The translations under genes and the position numbers were made by a program. Positions 43,779 to 53,621 of a stretch of DNA of 64,000 nucleotides are shown piece by piece (position 1 is the stretch's first letter; every line of letters begins with the position of its first letter). The stretch lies in assembly GCA_008704415.1 (NCBI GenBank), contig VXIS01000009.1, positions 186,001 to 250,000 of the forward strand, read 5' to 3'. Source of the stretch: Sphaerosporella brunnea. Its lineage: Eukaryota; Ascomycota; Pezizomycetes; Pezizales; Pyronemataceae. The notes under the pieces are model-generated. The model was given only the letters and a program-made list of their open reading frames with translations. It searched no databases and was not told the DNA's origin.

Positions 43779-44088
43779 GGCAAATGAATATGGGCGACGT
43801 TGTGCTCACAAATCCAAAGATTTCAAAACCTATGCAGCGTGGCAGGTTGTTGAATCTGTATCTCGCGTTTATGTTTCTTTCGTTGATGTATGTGTACGCA
43901 AAAAACTACAGAGGGCCGGCGGGCCCGCCGTGCGCCGGGTACTTTTTGGCCTGGCAGGTGCCCGTAGCCGCCCGGATCTCAATCCAAAAAGCCTGGTTCA
44001 GAGGGGTCGTGATTTCAAAACCCGTTTCAATCAGTTCGGTTCACGCCGCGCTCAAAGCTGGACTGGCCGGACTTTTCACAGCCCTGGC
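43779..44088. mobile_element. Solo 3' end of the hAT element family
   Basis: About 300 bp align with the right end of the deleted hAT transposon at 46.17-46.47 kb. Shared phrases are 'TTGAATCTGTATCTCGC', 'TTGATGT...GTAAGCAAA'-like, 'GCGGGCCCGCCG.GCGCCGGGTA' and the terminal 'ACAGCCCTGG'. No left end or transposase reading is present, so this is a deletion remnant. Confidence 0.65.
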
Positions 44089-44330
44089 TGGCCGGACCTT
44101 TATGACCCTCCCCCGGCCAGCGGCCACCCACGGTGCGTTGTCTCTGTTGCTAGCCGACGGCTCACCGTCAAATATGTCGTTGTTCACACAACGACTGTGG
44201 ACGGGTAACCGTCAACCCACCTACCTACCGTTGCGACGTGGAGCGGGTCACTCCATATGGAAATCCGAGTATCAACCGGTGTTTCAGGGTTTCAGCTAGC
44301 ATTGTAGATTCGAGTTTGGAGCCAGCACCC

Positions 44331-44356
44331 GTTTCTGCCTCTTAAGGGGCAGAAAC
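44331..44356. promoter_or_regulatory. 26-bp near-perfect palindrome in an F-box gene leader
   Basis: The arms GTTTCTGCC and GGCAGAAAC surround TCTTAAGG, about 75 bp upstream of an ATG. A decayed version (TTCTGCC-TGTTAAA-GGGCAG) with a similar left flank lies at 53447-53466, upstream of another ORF start. It could be an operator or an RNA hairpin. Confidence 0.5.
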
Positions 44357-44429
44357 GCGCTCTTACCTCCTCACTTCTACCGACGTTCTCGAGGAAACTA
44401 ACTTACCGTCAACACCTACCTCCTCCAAC

Positions 44430-44757
44430 ATGCCTCCGGTAAGCATCCGCGCTGTTTACCGCAAGTAGAGCTCACAACTCCCAGCACGCCCGGAAGGGCC
44501 CGCCCGCTCCGCGCCACGCCAAAAACGCCGCCGCCGTACCCACCCTCAACGATCTGCCTCACCAACTCATCATGGAGATCGGCAAGTCGCTGACCAGGTC
44601 CTGCGACATTTACCATCTCATGCAGACGTGCAGGACGATGCGCGCCATCTTCGACAAGCAGCTCTACAGCACCGCGGTCCGCAGCCGCAACCGCCTCAAG
44701 CTGGTGTTGACGCACAACCACGCCGCCGTCCGCCGCCAACCATCCATAGAGGGATAG
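44430..44757 (+). pseudogene. F-box protein gene, truncated
   Basis: The ATG at 44430 is followed after three codons by a 46-nt intron (44439-44484, GTAAGC..CCAG). The reading then continues HARKGPPAPRHAKN and an F-box: LNDLPHQLIMEIGKSLTRSC, then DIYHLMQTCRTMRAIFDKQLY. These contain LPxxLIxEI and the later C-R residue pattern found in F-box/ankyrin proteins of fungi. After 79 codons of the second exon the frame stops (TAG at 44755-44757), where such proteins normally continue for hundreds of residues. The sequence changes at about 44743 to AT-richer DNA with no coding signal. The C-terminal substrate-binding part is therefore missing, presumably through insertion or deletion. It is not closely related to the two F-box-like paralogues at 28 and 38 kb. 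Confidence 0.68.
44439..44484 (+). other. Intron of the truncated F-box gene
   Basis: 46 nt, donor GTAAGC, acceptor CCAG, directly after the third codon. Confidence 0.65.
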
Positions 44758-45354
44758 ATTCGAATACAGAATAATGACACGCGTCTTTTGATGCTTTATA
44801 TCTGAAAGTCTGCACACATTGCATACAGATTAAAGGCCGGTAGCAAATTTTGACCCGCAGAGCCATAATACCCACCGCAGGGCTATTCCACATGACAACC
44901 ATCAATGAGGGGAGTGTTACACCCACTTCCAGCAATATCCTGTATGATACCCTCTGACAATTTATACCTACGCCACTAGAAGGGCTACTCGATGATATAC
45001 AGACGTTGGGAATCATTAAAAGCGAGGCTGAATAGTCACCACTGGGAACTTAGGCGATAGCTAGCTTAACACGACTAGAAAGTGTTTCAGGAGTTAACAG
45101 GGTCACGCTATAGTGACGACAGTGGTGTTATTGACTAGGATGCATTCCACGGGCAAAACAACTCACCACTCGTTATATTCAGTTTTGATAATCAGTAACG
45201 GCTACAGCAACTGTTACAGGTTAAACACCTGGCTATTGCCTTAGGTTACTCGCCGTGAGGCATGGGTTTCCTGGCCTGTAGGTCTGTTGGAGTGGGCACT
45301 GGCAAATATTCCAAGTTGCACGCCCATCAGTGCCACATAGGTCACCCTGGCAGC
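44758..45354. other. AT-richer stretch without genes
   Basis: No ORF with recognisable content was found. The base composition is lower in GC than its surroundings, and it separates the cut F-box gene from the hAT element. Confidence 0.5.
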
Positions 45355-46470
45355 CAGGGCTGTCAATAGTTCAGCCGCCCGCCAGCTCAAACCGGGCCCC
45401 ACGGAGTGGGTCAGGTCGAGCCGATGATGCGGAAAGCCTTATAGATTCGGGCTGCAGTAAGAGCAGTCTGGATATCTGATAGGTTCTGGCTGGCGCCGGG
45501 TACCGCTGGTCAAGATTGGTTCGGTCAGCGGGTCGAACTCAGGGCCACTAAAAGCGCTGAGCACTGGGTGCTTGTTCCGCAGGAGCTAGAGCGTCAATCG
45601 CAATTAATTGCCTTGTCGATCACTGGCAGAATCCGCGTACTCATGTTAGTCCCACCCCCGGTGCATCTCCCGGTGCTCGCAAGAATGATCTCCTGCATGG
45701 ACTTAGTTTGCCGCCTCCACGCCTCAATTGGACCAAACAGTTCGCTACCTACTGCTGCAGAAGGATCAACCTGGCAAAAGAAAAAGCGGGCCCAATTGGG
45801 GAGTTCCCAGGTCGATGCATTGGACCGCTTTCAGCAACTCCCTGTTGAAGGATTCGCCGTCATGCAAGACTTCTGGATCAAGGCGATGGATCAAGGGTCA
45901 GGTAGTCTGTTTGAACGAGACCTCCCACGCATGGGTATTGAACTTAACGCAAGTTCCTGCAATGTCTGCTGAAGCAGAGCGTGTGTTCAGCGCGTGAGAC
46001 GGTCGTCTGAACCTAGATCAGAGCATTGCCAACAGCTCCCAGGGGTCGATACACGATTACGGATCAAACGTCGCCGTTGGGAGATGATGTCATTGAAGCC
46101 ATAGAATGCCTCAAGTGCTGGGCGAGGGAAGGTCTTGTGTAAAGGGCGGGTTCACAAATTCATCAGGTTGAGCGTATGCTCAGTGACTTGGAACAGCAGG
46201 CGGCGGAGATTGATGGGTAGGGGCTTCACGTTGAATTTGTATCTCGCTTTCGTCTTGTTTTTCTTGATGTCAGTGTAAGCAAAGATAGTACCGGTGCCTG
46301 GCGGGCCCGCCGGGCGCCGGGTATTCAGCGGGCCAGATGGGCACCTTCAGACACCTGGGTCCCGTGCAAAATTGCCTGGTCCACACGGGCCGTCAGTTTC
46401 AAAGCCCGTTTGAATCAAACGGGTTCAGGCCTCCTCCAGAGCCGGACTGGGCGGACTTTTGACAGCCCTG
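45355..46470 (+). mobile_element. hAT transposon, internally deleted
   Basis: A 12-bp perfect terminal inverted repeat, CAGGGCTGTCAA at 45355-45366 and TTGACAGCCCTG at 46459-46470, bounds 1,116 bp. Inside, near the right half, is the C-terminal dimerisation part of a hAT transposase (see 45820-46140). About two-thirds of a normal hAT coding region is missing. I found no matching 8-bp target duplication outside the ends. A related right end lies alone at 43.8-44.1 kb. Confidence 0.75.
45820..46140 (+). pseudogene. hAT transposase C-terminal (dimerisation) domain remnant
   Basis: The reading contains DFWIKAMDQGSG and then, in a shifted frame, VPAMSAEAERVFSA, the hAT dimerisation signature. An inferred 49-nt intron (45994-46042, GTGAGA..CCCAG) joins it in phase to GRYTITDQTSPLGDDVIEAI and ECLKCW. 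The order VPAxSAxxERVFS, then LxDDxIEALxCLK(S/C)W, is diagnostic for the family. One frameshift lies near 45945. The intron falls at the same codon and phase as in the second relic at 52.3 kb, which supports splicing as a family trait. Confidence 0.78.
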
Positions 46471-49400
46471 GTTTCCGGTAGCATAGCCACTCCACGCCAA
46501 ACTGCGCCCACAGACATACTGATCCAGTGGCGAGTCAACATGGTGAACACGTAGCTGCCGCAGTCCTGCGAACGGCTGCGAGGAGCTTACGGGGCCGGAA
46601 TTCCATATCAAAGACTTTGTGGATCACAATATGAAGTGCGACATGTGTGTCATGATTGCCTGGTGCCAGGTCCGGTATTGCTGGACAGCCAGCCCAGACA
46701 ACGGCCGGCCGTGTAGCCCTCAGAGAGGCTGGCTGCCTAACCCAGTTTTACATGGTGAAGCTGGCCGGGGACACGGGTCGCGATGGCATCGCATTGCCTT
46801 TGAGATTTTGCCGAGGGTCTGGCGGTGATGAAAAGCGAATATATAGAGGGGTGGGTGCATTGATGACGTGGATCTCACTGGTTGTGATGTTTCATATCGC
46901 GCTTGAACTGATGACTGCCGGGTGGACATTCAGCTTTCGGACATCGACGCTATTCCAGTGCGCTCATGTGGTCAATCGAAAAAGCGCACCCGGCCCGTGA
47001 GGCTTGCGCCCAGTACACTGCAATGGGTCGTACGGACGTATAGGTGCAACCGTCCACCGTTGGGTTCAGACGCTGGCTCAGTATTACGCCCTGCTGAGCC
47101 GTTTGATACGCCCCCTTCCCCGAGCAGATATCGCTTCCACAGGCATCAAGTGCGGTTTTTTCCCGTCTCGTGTTCCGCCGGCATGTACTCTCACGTCCAC
47201 ATCTTCGCTGTCGATCTCCTCGGCGACGCAACATCCGGCCAACTGCCTACTTACGGTCAGGGGCGGTTCTCACTGGGGTTCTCCCTCCACATCGAATCGT
47301 GGCTGAGGCGGTGGATTGTGCAGAATACAGAGCTGGAGCACGTGTGTGCAATCTGCCGGCGCCGCGAGGCCCAGTGGGTGAGCGGTAAATCGACGCCATC
47401 AGCCGCACGTGCAGCATTTGCACGGAAACTCCGAATGCACCACCCTGATCGGCTCACCTGGCTCAAACGCAGCGTGCAGCCGCCGGCGTTGCGCGGTCAG
47501 GGAATCTACTGCTCTGCCCCCATCCTCGCTGATTCCATGGCCGCGTCTACGGGGATCCCCCCTCAATAAGCGGCAGCAGCAAGCGCTGGTTGGAATGACG
47601 ACGCTTCACCAGCCATCCACGCATTCGCAGTTTGCGAAAGAAGGGTAATATCGTCGGTGTCCCGCTCCAGGCCGCTCCCACCAGCGGTTGTCGCATCCCC
47701 GGCCGAGCAGCTGCTTGGCAGACTGCACGTATGCAATGATTCTCCCAGTTGTCCCTGTCGACGTGGCAACGCGCTGTTGATCGTTGACGACACAGGTCAA
47801 GCCGGTCGCATCCCGTCTGACTACTGAACGAAACGAATCAGCGGTCGGGACGTGAGCATCGAAACAAGACGGAGTCAATAATATACTGACGACCTTCGTT
47901 GTCAACCAAACCCGCCGAGCGACGATGTCTCCAAGCGCGGGTGTGCAGTGGTTATAACTGGTTTATCCATTATGCCACATTTGAGGAGTCTTTGGCAACA
48001 CCAAGGGCCGCGGATGAGGCCGCTTTGGTCGGGTCGAAACGATTCTAGTGCAGATGCGAGTTTAAGCCTTCCACAGCACATCAACCAAAGCCAACTATTC
48101 CGACCCGGCGAGCAAACATGCTCGCGACCAGGCGGCCTGCCAGCGCCAGCTGCAGTGCAAATGGTACCATGGCCAGGCCGGCGGACTGAACCCACGTTCC
48201 ACACAGCCGCGCAAACGTCCCACCAGCCCATGATCGACAGCAACCACGTAACCCGGTCTTGTCCATATACCTCGTGCATCCGCACCTATGCACCTCGTTG
48301 TGCTGGTGCTCAAACGCGCCCATTGCCTCCCGTCTCGCCTTTCCGCCTGCGGCGGCTGAGTGCAAAGGTCTTCCCTGACACCCCGCACCGCTGCAATTCC
48401 TCGGCCTCTTCGTTGATGGCCCCCACCGTGTCTGCCGTGTGGTTCGACACCTATGTCGATCCAATGCTGACCTCTTTTTGCTTGCTGCACACATCGCCAG
48501 GCCGCTGGCGTGATGTGTGGCAGCTGCGATGTTCGGCGTCGGGGATAAGGTTCAGCGCTGGGGCTCCGCGGGGGGCGGCGCTTGCGTTTGTCAGGCTTGA
48601 CACGCCGCCGGCGCAGCGGTGTACAATCTGGTGGAAGATGTGGATGTGGGAGAAGCATGCTGCACTGAAGACGGCTGCAGCTCCTGAATCACGATGCAGC
48701 ACGGGCGGCTGTTGAATTGTGGGCGTCGTATTTGCGGAGAATGCTGCACGAGGCACCTCGGGTTTTTATGTCCACCGCCAGATCGTCTCCAGCATGGATG
48801 GACGCCGCATATTGCGCCGGCTGTTCGGCCTGGAGGCAGGCCTCCATGGAAAATGCGATGTGGCCTCGAAAGGGGCTCTGCGCGGCTGTGGCCTCCCGGA
48901 GGGTTTGGTAACGCCGCGGGAGGCGCCTCCCGTCAAAATGATGGTTTCCGCTGCTGAAACGCCTGGAATCCATATCAGCGCGTCGCTATGAAGACGCGTA
49001 CCCGCGCGGATCCACCGCTGTCCGAAGCGTGGTGGCCGCAGCTTGCAGGCTGCAGCCGCGTGCCACGCGCAAAACAGGGCCCTTGCGTTTCGTGTTGGCA
49101 AGGTGCGTGGTATCAACACCCTGTCCCACAGCATTCACCGTCAGGCCTCGTAGAAAGAGCGACAGCCAGTGCAGGAAAACGGCGGGTATTCTTCATACCG
49201 AACGCTGTGGTTCGTTCTCAGCTGTTGGCATCCCACCGCCACCGCCGAATGCTGTCGGATCCCCGACTAAACCATCAACTATCGGGGCTGCCTGCGGCCG
49301 ATTTCCCGTTTCTCACCATAATGGAGCCTTGTAGCAAGCTGAGCACTGTATGCTCCCATCGAATGCCGGCCATCATCCGACCAACCTGTTGTAAGCCAGC

Positions 49401-50142
49401 TCAAACCGAAACCACTGTATGGAACAACCAGCTTTAGTCACTCAAGCAGTCCTCAGTCTTTCAAATACTTATACTTACCTTCTCCATCTCATTGTATACC
49501 GTAAAGTTTGGGATGACATCAACCATGGCACGATTTGCGATTGACACCCCGCCCTGTCCCGCCGCGTCCCGCCCGCCCGCGCCCCGAGCCGTTGCCCCGT
49601 GCACAGCACTATGTAGGGAAGCTGTGATGAATTTGCCAGGCACTACGAAAGCTGGAGCCTGGCCCGCTCAGGGCATGCTGTCACTCTCTCTCGACACTTG
49701 GGCGCTGTTTAGCACTTTTCGTCATTACGGACCTGCAACTCTCCTTCTGCTCCTTTCCTCAGTGTCCTCAACGATTCTACTAGGTGCGCGTCTCATATCC
49801 TCTCAGGTCACGCCCTTCTGTGGACATGTAAGGTTGTAGGGTAGACTTTGTGTATAGCCACATGTCATGGCCGCAACCGGCCGAATACATCATGATGAAA
49901 ACCACAAAAAAACCGAGCCCCGCCGATGGGAAAAAACTAAATCCTCTATGTACACCCCCACACCGACCGTCCACCTCCTTTCCCCAATGCTCCCCCTCTC
50001 TCCTCTTGTTTCGCCTCCTTCTGACCTCCTCCCAAGCGCTCCTCCGTACCCCAATAGCGCGCCCCTCGCAGCCGCTGCTCCTCCCATGCCTTCCATTCCC
50101 CCGTTCTTCACCTACCAAACAACACGAGGCAAAGCCATGCCA
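46471..50142. other. No secure gene
   Basis: Long plus-strand ORFs at 46922-47569 (215 aa, containing HVCAICRRREAQW) and 47948-48715 (255 aa) overlap open frames on the other strand and lack motifs, promoters or paralogues. They may be fragments of unknown elements. At 49540-49613 a C-rich stretch ends CCCCGTGCACAGCACTA, like the right end of the family-2 MITE at 55.47-55.79 kb, and is probably a truncated copy. Confidence 0.4.
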
Positions 50143-50875
50143 CTAGGGCTGCTGCGACCGCTGCCCCTGGGATCGACGCTGCAAAGGTCCGAGAGCCTTT
50201 GGGTTGCTGACGTCCCTGTCACGCAACACCGTGGCGACAAACAAACAAACTCCGGGGTTCCTCAAGGTTTTTGAGAGGAACTGCACGGCTGGGTTGCCTG
50301 AGAAAGAGAACGAGACCGTCCCGGTATTGCGGAAAGCTTCGAGTGTAGCCAACGTGGATCTTTCTCGTTTCCTCTTCACCGCCTGGGATGTCGATCAAGG
50401 GAAGACCGTCCATGCGACAGGCAACCACAGCGCGTGAGGAACTCTTGTTCATCGAGGTCTTTGCAGTCCTCGACCAGCGGGCTACAACGTCAAGCAGTCG
50501 CTTCGTCAGTTTCACCGTGGGGCCGTTGTCCTTGGCTTGCGGAATGGTACGTTTGGACGCCCCATCTTCAATAGAAGTGATGGAGATTTGTGCGCCTTCT
50601 AGTGGCTCTAGAAGCTTGCGCGTGAGCCACGTCTTTCCGCTGCCGGACTGGCCACGTAGAAATAGCACCAGACGGTGCCTTGCATTCCGGTCGGCAAGCA
50701 AGCTCGCCATCCTTGGAGCAAATTCCGAAGCGACACAAACAGCGTTCAAGGTGCATACCGCTTTAGCACCGTAGGTGATCCCGGTCGACCCTGGAGTCCA
50801 GCCGATGGTCTTATCCCCTCCACCACTCAGATGCACGCACACCGTCCTGGCGTTGGAGTTGCCGTTGGCGGTCAT
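50143..50875 (-). CDS. Small kinesin-motor-like P-loop protein, two exons
   Basis: The model is complement(50143..50297, 50380..50875), 216 aa, from an ATG at 50875 (MTANGNSN). LVLFLRGQSGSGKTWLTRKL (about residues 69-88) holds a Walker A of the kinesin form GQTGSGKT. TSMNKSSSRAVVACRM (140-155) resembles kinesin switch I (N-x-x-SSRSH), although the final S-H is changed to A-V. LPLIDIPGG (158-166) matches switch II (LxLVDLAGSE), with S-E altered. After an 82-nt inferred intron (50298-50379, GTGAAG..TCAG, phase 1) come AVQFLSKTLRNPGVCLFVAT and DVSNPKAL, like the helix and strand that close a kinesin head. A true head is about 340 residues; this lacks the stretch between switch II and helix alpha-4/5 and any neck or stalk. 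It probably binds nucleotide but cannot be a processive motor as written. A frameshift instead of an intron is possible. Confidence 0.6.
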
Positions 50876-50978
50876 CCTCTTTGTTGAAAGTAGTCTAGAT
50901 TTGGAGCTCAAGCGTACGCGATGATGGTGATGGGAAAGGTGATTGATTGTCTTAGTCTGAGAAGCTAATCCAGGTACG

Positions 50979-50987
50979 TATATATAC
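50979..50987 (-). promoter_or_regulatory. TATA box of the kinesin-like gene
   Basis: GTATATATA on the minus strand lies about 105 bp before the ATG. It directly abuts the left inverted repeat that starts at 50988. Confidence 0.55.
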
Positions 50988-51104
50988 GCCTCACTAGATA
51001 TCACTCGGTATTCCATCACAGTACATCACTCCTCCAATCACTCGTTCTCACTCATCCTTATCCATGCCGTAACCATGCCTAGAAAGCCAGTTTCCAACAC
51101 TCTT
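50988..51104. repeat. Left arm of a long inverted repeat pair
   Basis: This arm begins GCCTCACTAGATATCACTC and matches the reverse complement of 54490-54580 through 'GTATTCCATCACA', 'TATCC' and 'ATGCCTAGAAAGCCA.TTTCC', with two gaps. It includes the stop codon and last eight codons of the minus-strand repeat protein. Confidence 0.8.
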
Positions 51105-51801
51105 CTCTCTGCTGGCGAACCGGCATGTGGGGGTGTTCAGGATTGACGGGCTCGGGCCGGAGAATGAGCCGTGGTCTCGGCTCGTTTGGGTTTGAGGCAT
51201 AAGTACCAATCGCTGGGAGCGAGTCATACCCTTTGGGACGAAACCTGCACAGCTCCTCGGCCTTCTTGCCCACAAGTTTGGCCTCAGCAGCGAAGCCATC
51301 CCCGACCTCAGCCTCATTGCCGGTGAGGTCAAGCTCCGCAAGCATATTGGCAATGTCCTCGACGACCTCAGCTTCGTTGCCCACGAGTTCGTCCTCAGCA
51401 GACTCAGCGCTGTCATCGTCGTACTCGACGACCTCAGCCCCATTGCTCACGAGTTCGTCCTCAGCAGGCTGTGCGAAGTCATTGTCGTGCTCGACAGCCT
51501 CAGCCTCATTGCCCACGAGTTCGTCCTCAGCAGGCTCAGCGAAGTCATTGCCATACTCGACGACCCCAGCCTCGTTGCCCGCGAGTTTGTCCTCAGCAGG
51601 CTCAGCGAAGTCATTGGCGTACTCCAATGCCATCACGTACTTCCGGTGCTTGGAACAATGGTAAATGTGGTGCACCTGTTCGTTTGTCAGTCCTAGGCAT
51701 GATTGAATGAGTGATCGCTTTGGGCTTACAAGCCTCATGTTTCTGGCATTGTTCGAGTCGTTGCCAACTTGGGCACAGACCTCGCAACGTTTCTTGGGCA
51801 T
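51079..51801 (-). CDS. 22-residue-repeat acidic protein with cysteine-rich start
   Basis: A single 240-aa ORF from the ATG at 51801 (MPKKRCEVCAQVG). Residues 5-52 hold C-x2-C, then C35, H45 and HCSKH (48-52), a possible zinc-binding start. Residues 60-147 are four tandem 22-residue units of the form EYxNDFAEPAEDELVGNEAEVV, highly acidic and probably helical, with a degenerate fifth unit to about 166. The tail contains FRPKGYDSLPAIGTY and a proline/arginine stretch, and ends ECWKLAF. A TATA box lies 38 bp upstream. The start resembles a reading at 19.38 kb (KKETCSECRKVG...HMRVV). The last codons lie in an inverted repeat whose partner at 54.5 kb would encode CWKMAF-stop. I do not recognise the family. 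The number of repeats is likely to vary between strains. Confidence 0.68.
   Translation of the reverse strand: MPKKRCEVCAQVGNDSNNARNMRLVSPKRSLIQSCLGLTNEQVHHIYHCSKHRKYVMALEYANDFAEPAEDKLAGNEAGVVEYGNDFAEPAEDELVGNEAEAVEHDNDFAQPAEDELVSNGAEVVEYDDDSAESAEDELVGNEAEVVEDIANMLAELDLTGNEAEVGDGFAAEAKLVGKKAEELCRFRPKGYDSLPAIGTYASNPNEPRPRLILRPEPVNPEHPHMPVRQQREECWKLAF
51361..51624 (-). repeat. 66-bp coding repeat, four units
   Basis: The DNA units encode the 22-residue repeats. The phrases 'GAGTTCGTCCTCAGCAGGCT' and 'AGCGAAGTCATTG' recur every 66 bp on the plus strand. Confidence 0.88.
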
Positions 51802-51838
51802 CGTATACGGTATTTCCCGTTAGTGGTTAGATTGGATA

Positions 51839-51845
51839 CTTTATA
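51839..51845 (-). promoter_or_regulatory. TATA box of the 22-residue-repeat gene
   Basis: TATAAAG on the minus strand, 38 bp before the start codon. Confidence 0.65.
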
Positions 51846-52219
51846 ATGGGAAGGTAGGATGGGTAGATCGTAGCTTAAGTCGGTGGGTTGGGTAGATCGT
51901 AGCTCAAGTGGTGGTCAGGGGTGCCAATAGACGGGGGCAAACGGGGCCCCCAAAGTAGGCTGGGCTGGGGCGCGCGTCGCGCTTGTCGGATAGGCTTCGG
52001 GCGACGTTGTCGATGTCTCGATGCTTAACAGGAGCCTTGGGGTGCCGGTTGTGTCGGTATGTCGATCATGCCGATCAGGGGGCAATCTGCGAACGCACCA
52101 AGTGGTTGAAACCCCGGCATCCTCGGCGGTTATTGGTATTCCAGGACGCCGTCTACGGGTGTCTGTGTGCCGTGCTGTTTTCGTGGTCGCTGAGGACGTA
52201 TTCATGTGGCGGTTTCATT

Positions 52220-52465
52220 TCCGCGAGGGAAATGCAGGACTATTGGGTGAAGGCTCTGGACAGCGGTGTTGCAAGCCTGCTGGGAAGAGATCATCCCCGG
52301 ATGGGAGAGGCCGAGCGCATTTTCAGTGGGTATGTACCTTCCACTCTTGTTATTCCTGCAGGGAGAGATGGCTGACTCTGAATACTCTGATTGCAGAGGT
52401 CGATACACAATTACTGATCAGCGAGCTTCGCTCCGCGACGATGCCATCGAAGAAATAGAGAGGGC
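52220..52465 (+). pseudogene. Second hAT transposase C-terminal remnant
   Basis: The reading MQDYWVKALDSGVASLLGRD, then MGEAERIFSG, is followed by an inferred 67-nt intron (52330-52396, GTATGT..TTGCAG) and GRYTITDQRASLRDDAIEEI. It aligns with the 45.8-46.1 kb remnant, including the intron position and phase, but lacks the VPAMSA segment. The conserved tryptophan/cysteine end (CLKxW) is lost. No terminal repeats were found around it. Confidence 0.72.
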
Positions 52466-53446
52466 CGCAGGCCCACAGCGCTCCACAGTAGGTGTAGTTC
52501 CTAGTTGTTACCACAGTATCTCTTGCATGGCCGCATGCAGTTGATCTGTTTATGAACATATTGGGCGAGCGGATTCTCCTTGCCGGTTGATACCCGAAAT
52601 CGATGCTGTCGAATGGATATGCATTGATGGTTCAACACCCACCAGCGAGCTGTGTCAGCTCACATTCAAGCGCAGACACACAGCTCGCACCAACGGGAGC
52701 CAAATCAAAATGGACAAGGACGGCGGCCGAATTTCCCGTATTTATGGTTACAGCTATGGCGCGACCACTGATTACTGGTTGCTGTACAATGCGCTTCTGC
52801 ACAATTTTCTACTGAAGTGAGAAATCGTTGTACTTCGCTTGCAGCTCCCACTGAATGGTATGCGTGTTTAATGACCTCTGGCGATGATGGCGTCGCGAGA
52901 TAGACCCGTTTGCCGGATCAACGGTGCTGCAAACGTTGAAAAGATCAGATCACGAAGCTCTAAGGGGCTATACGTCTACACTCCGAGGCATTGAGCAGGA
53001 ATGTTGCGGCGCAGAGTATAAATTCACTGTACGAAGCAAGACTGCAGAGCTTACCTGATGACGCGTCGCCTACGCGGTAGCCACGGTTACCGCATCCCGC
53101 ATTGAGTATCGTAAGACCGACGGTAAGTACCTGCGCAATACGCCTGCAGTCTTGTCAGGCGGTCCCTGAATCCACGTACCGGCGCAGTGATGCGTGCCTC
53201 CGGCCGATTTGAATCATCGACGGAACACAGTGGCGGCGATCAGGAAGTTCATGGCTTGTTGTTGGACAACTGTGTCCACGAGCTCGACGCGCAGGTCGCC
53301 CCACGGGGTGGAGATCACAGGAACGTCCCAATTTGAATCGTGGCTCTCTTGTAGAACCCTTCGTGCGGATTCATGATCCAAGTGTGAACGGGTGTAACAA
53401 GATGGCATTCGGTTATCTGTGCCGAAAGCCTAAGGTTGGAGCTTTG
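52466..53446. other. No recognised gene
   Basis: Short ORFs (52587-52820 plus, 53214-53408 minus) are without motif. Confidence 0.4.
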
Positions 53447-53621
53447 TTCTGCCTGTTAAAGGGCAGGACCAAGCGCTAGGCGCCGTACCTCGCAATCAAC
53501 ACTTCCACAGACGTTTTTACCACCCACTGCGTGAAGTTCAACAACATCCATTGACTGCGACCCCATCTATAGCATCAACAACCTCCCTGCTTCTGGTCTT
53601 GCATCTCTTCTTTTCAGCTTA

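Noticed and set aside
45355..46470. 8-bp target duplication around the deleted hAT element
   Set aside because: The flanking 8-mers (CTGGCAGC and GTTTCCGG) do not match, and shifting the ends by a base does not help.
47948..48715. 255-aa plus-strand ORF
   Set aside because: Both strands are open over much of it, there is no motif or promoter, and the composition is irregular. I left it as unassigned.
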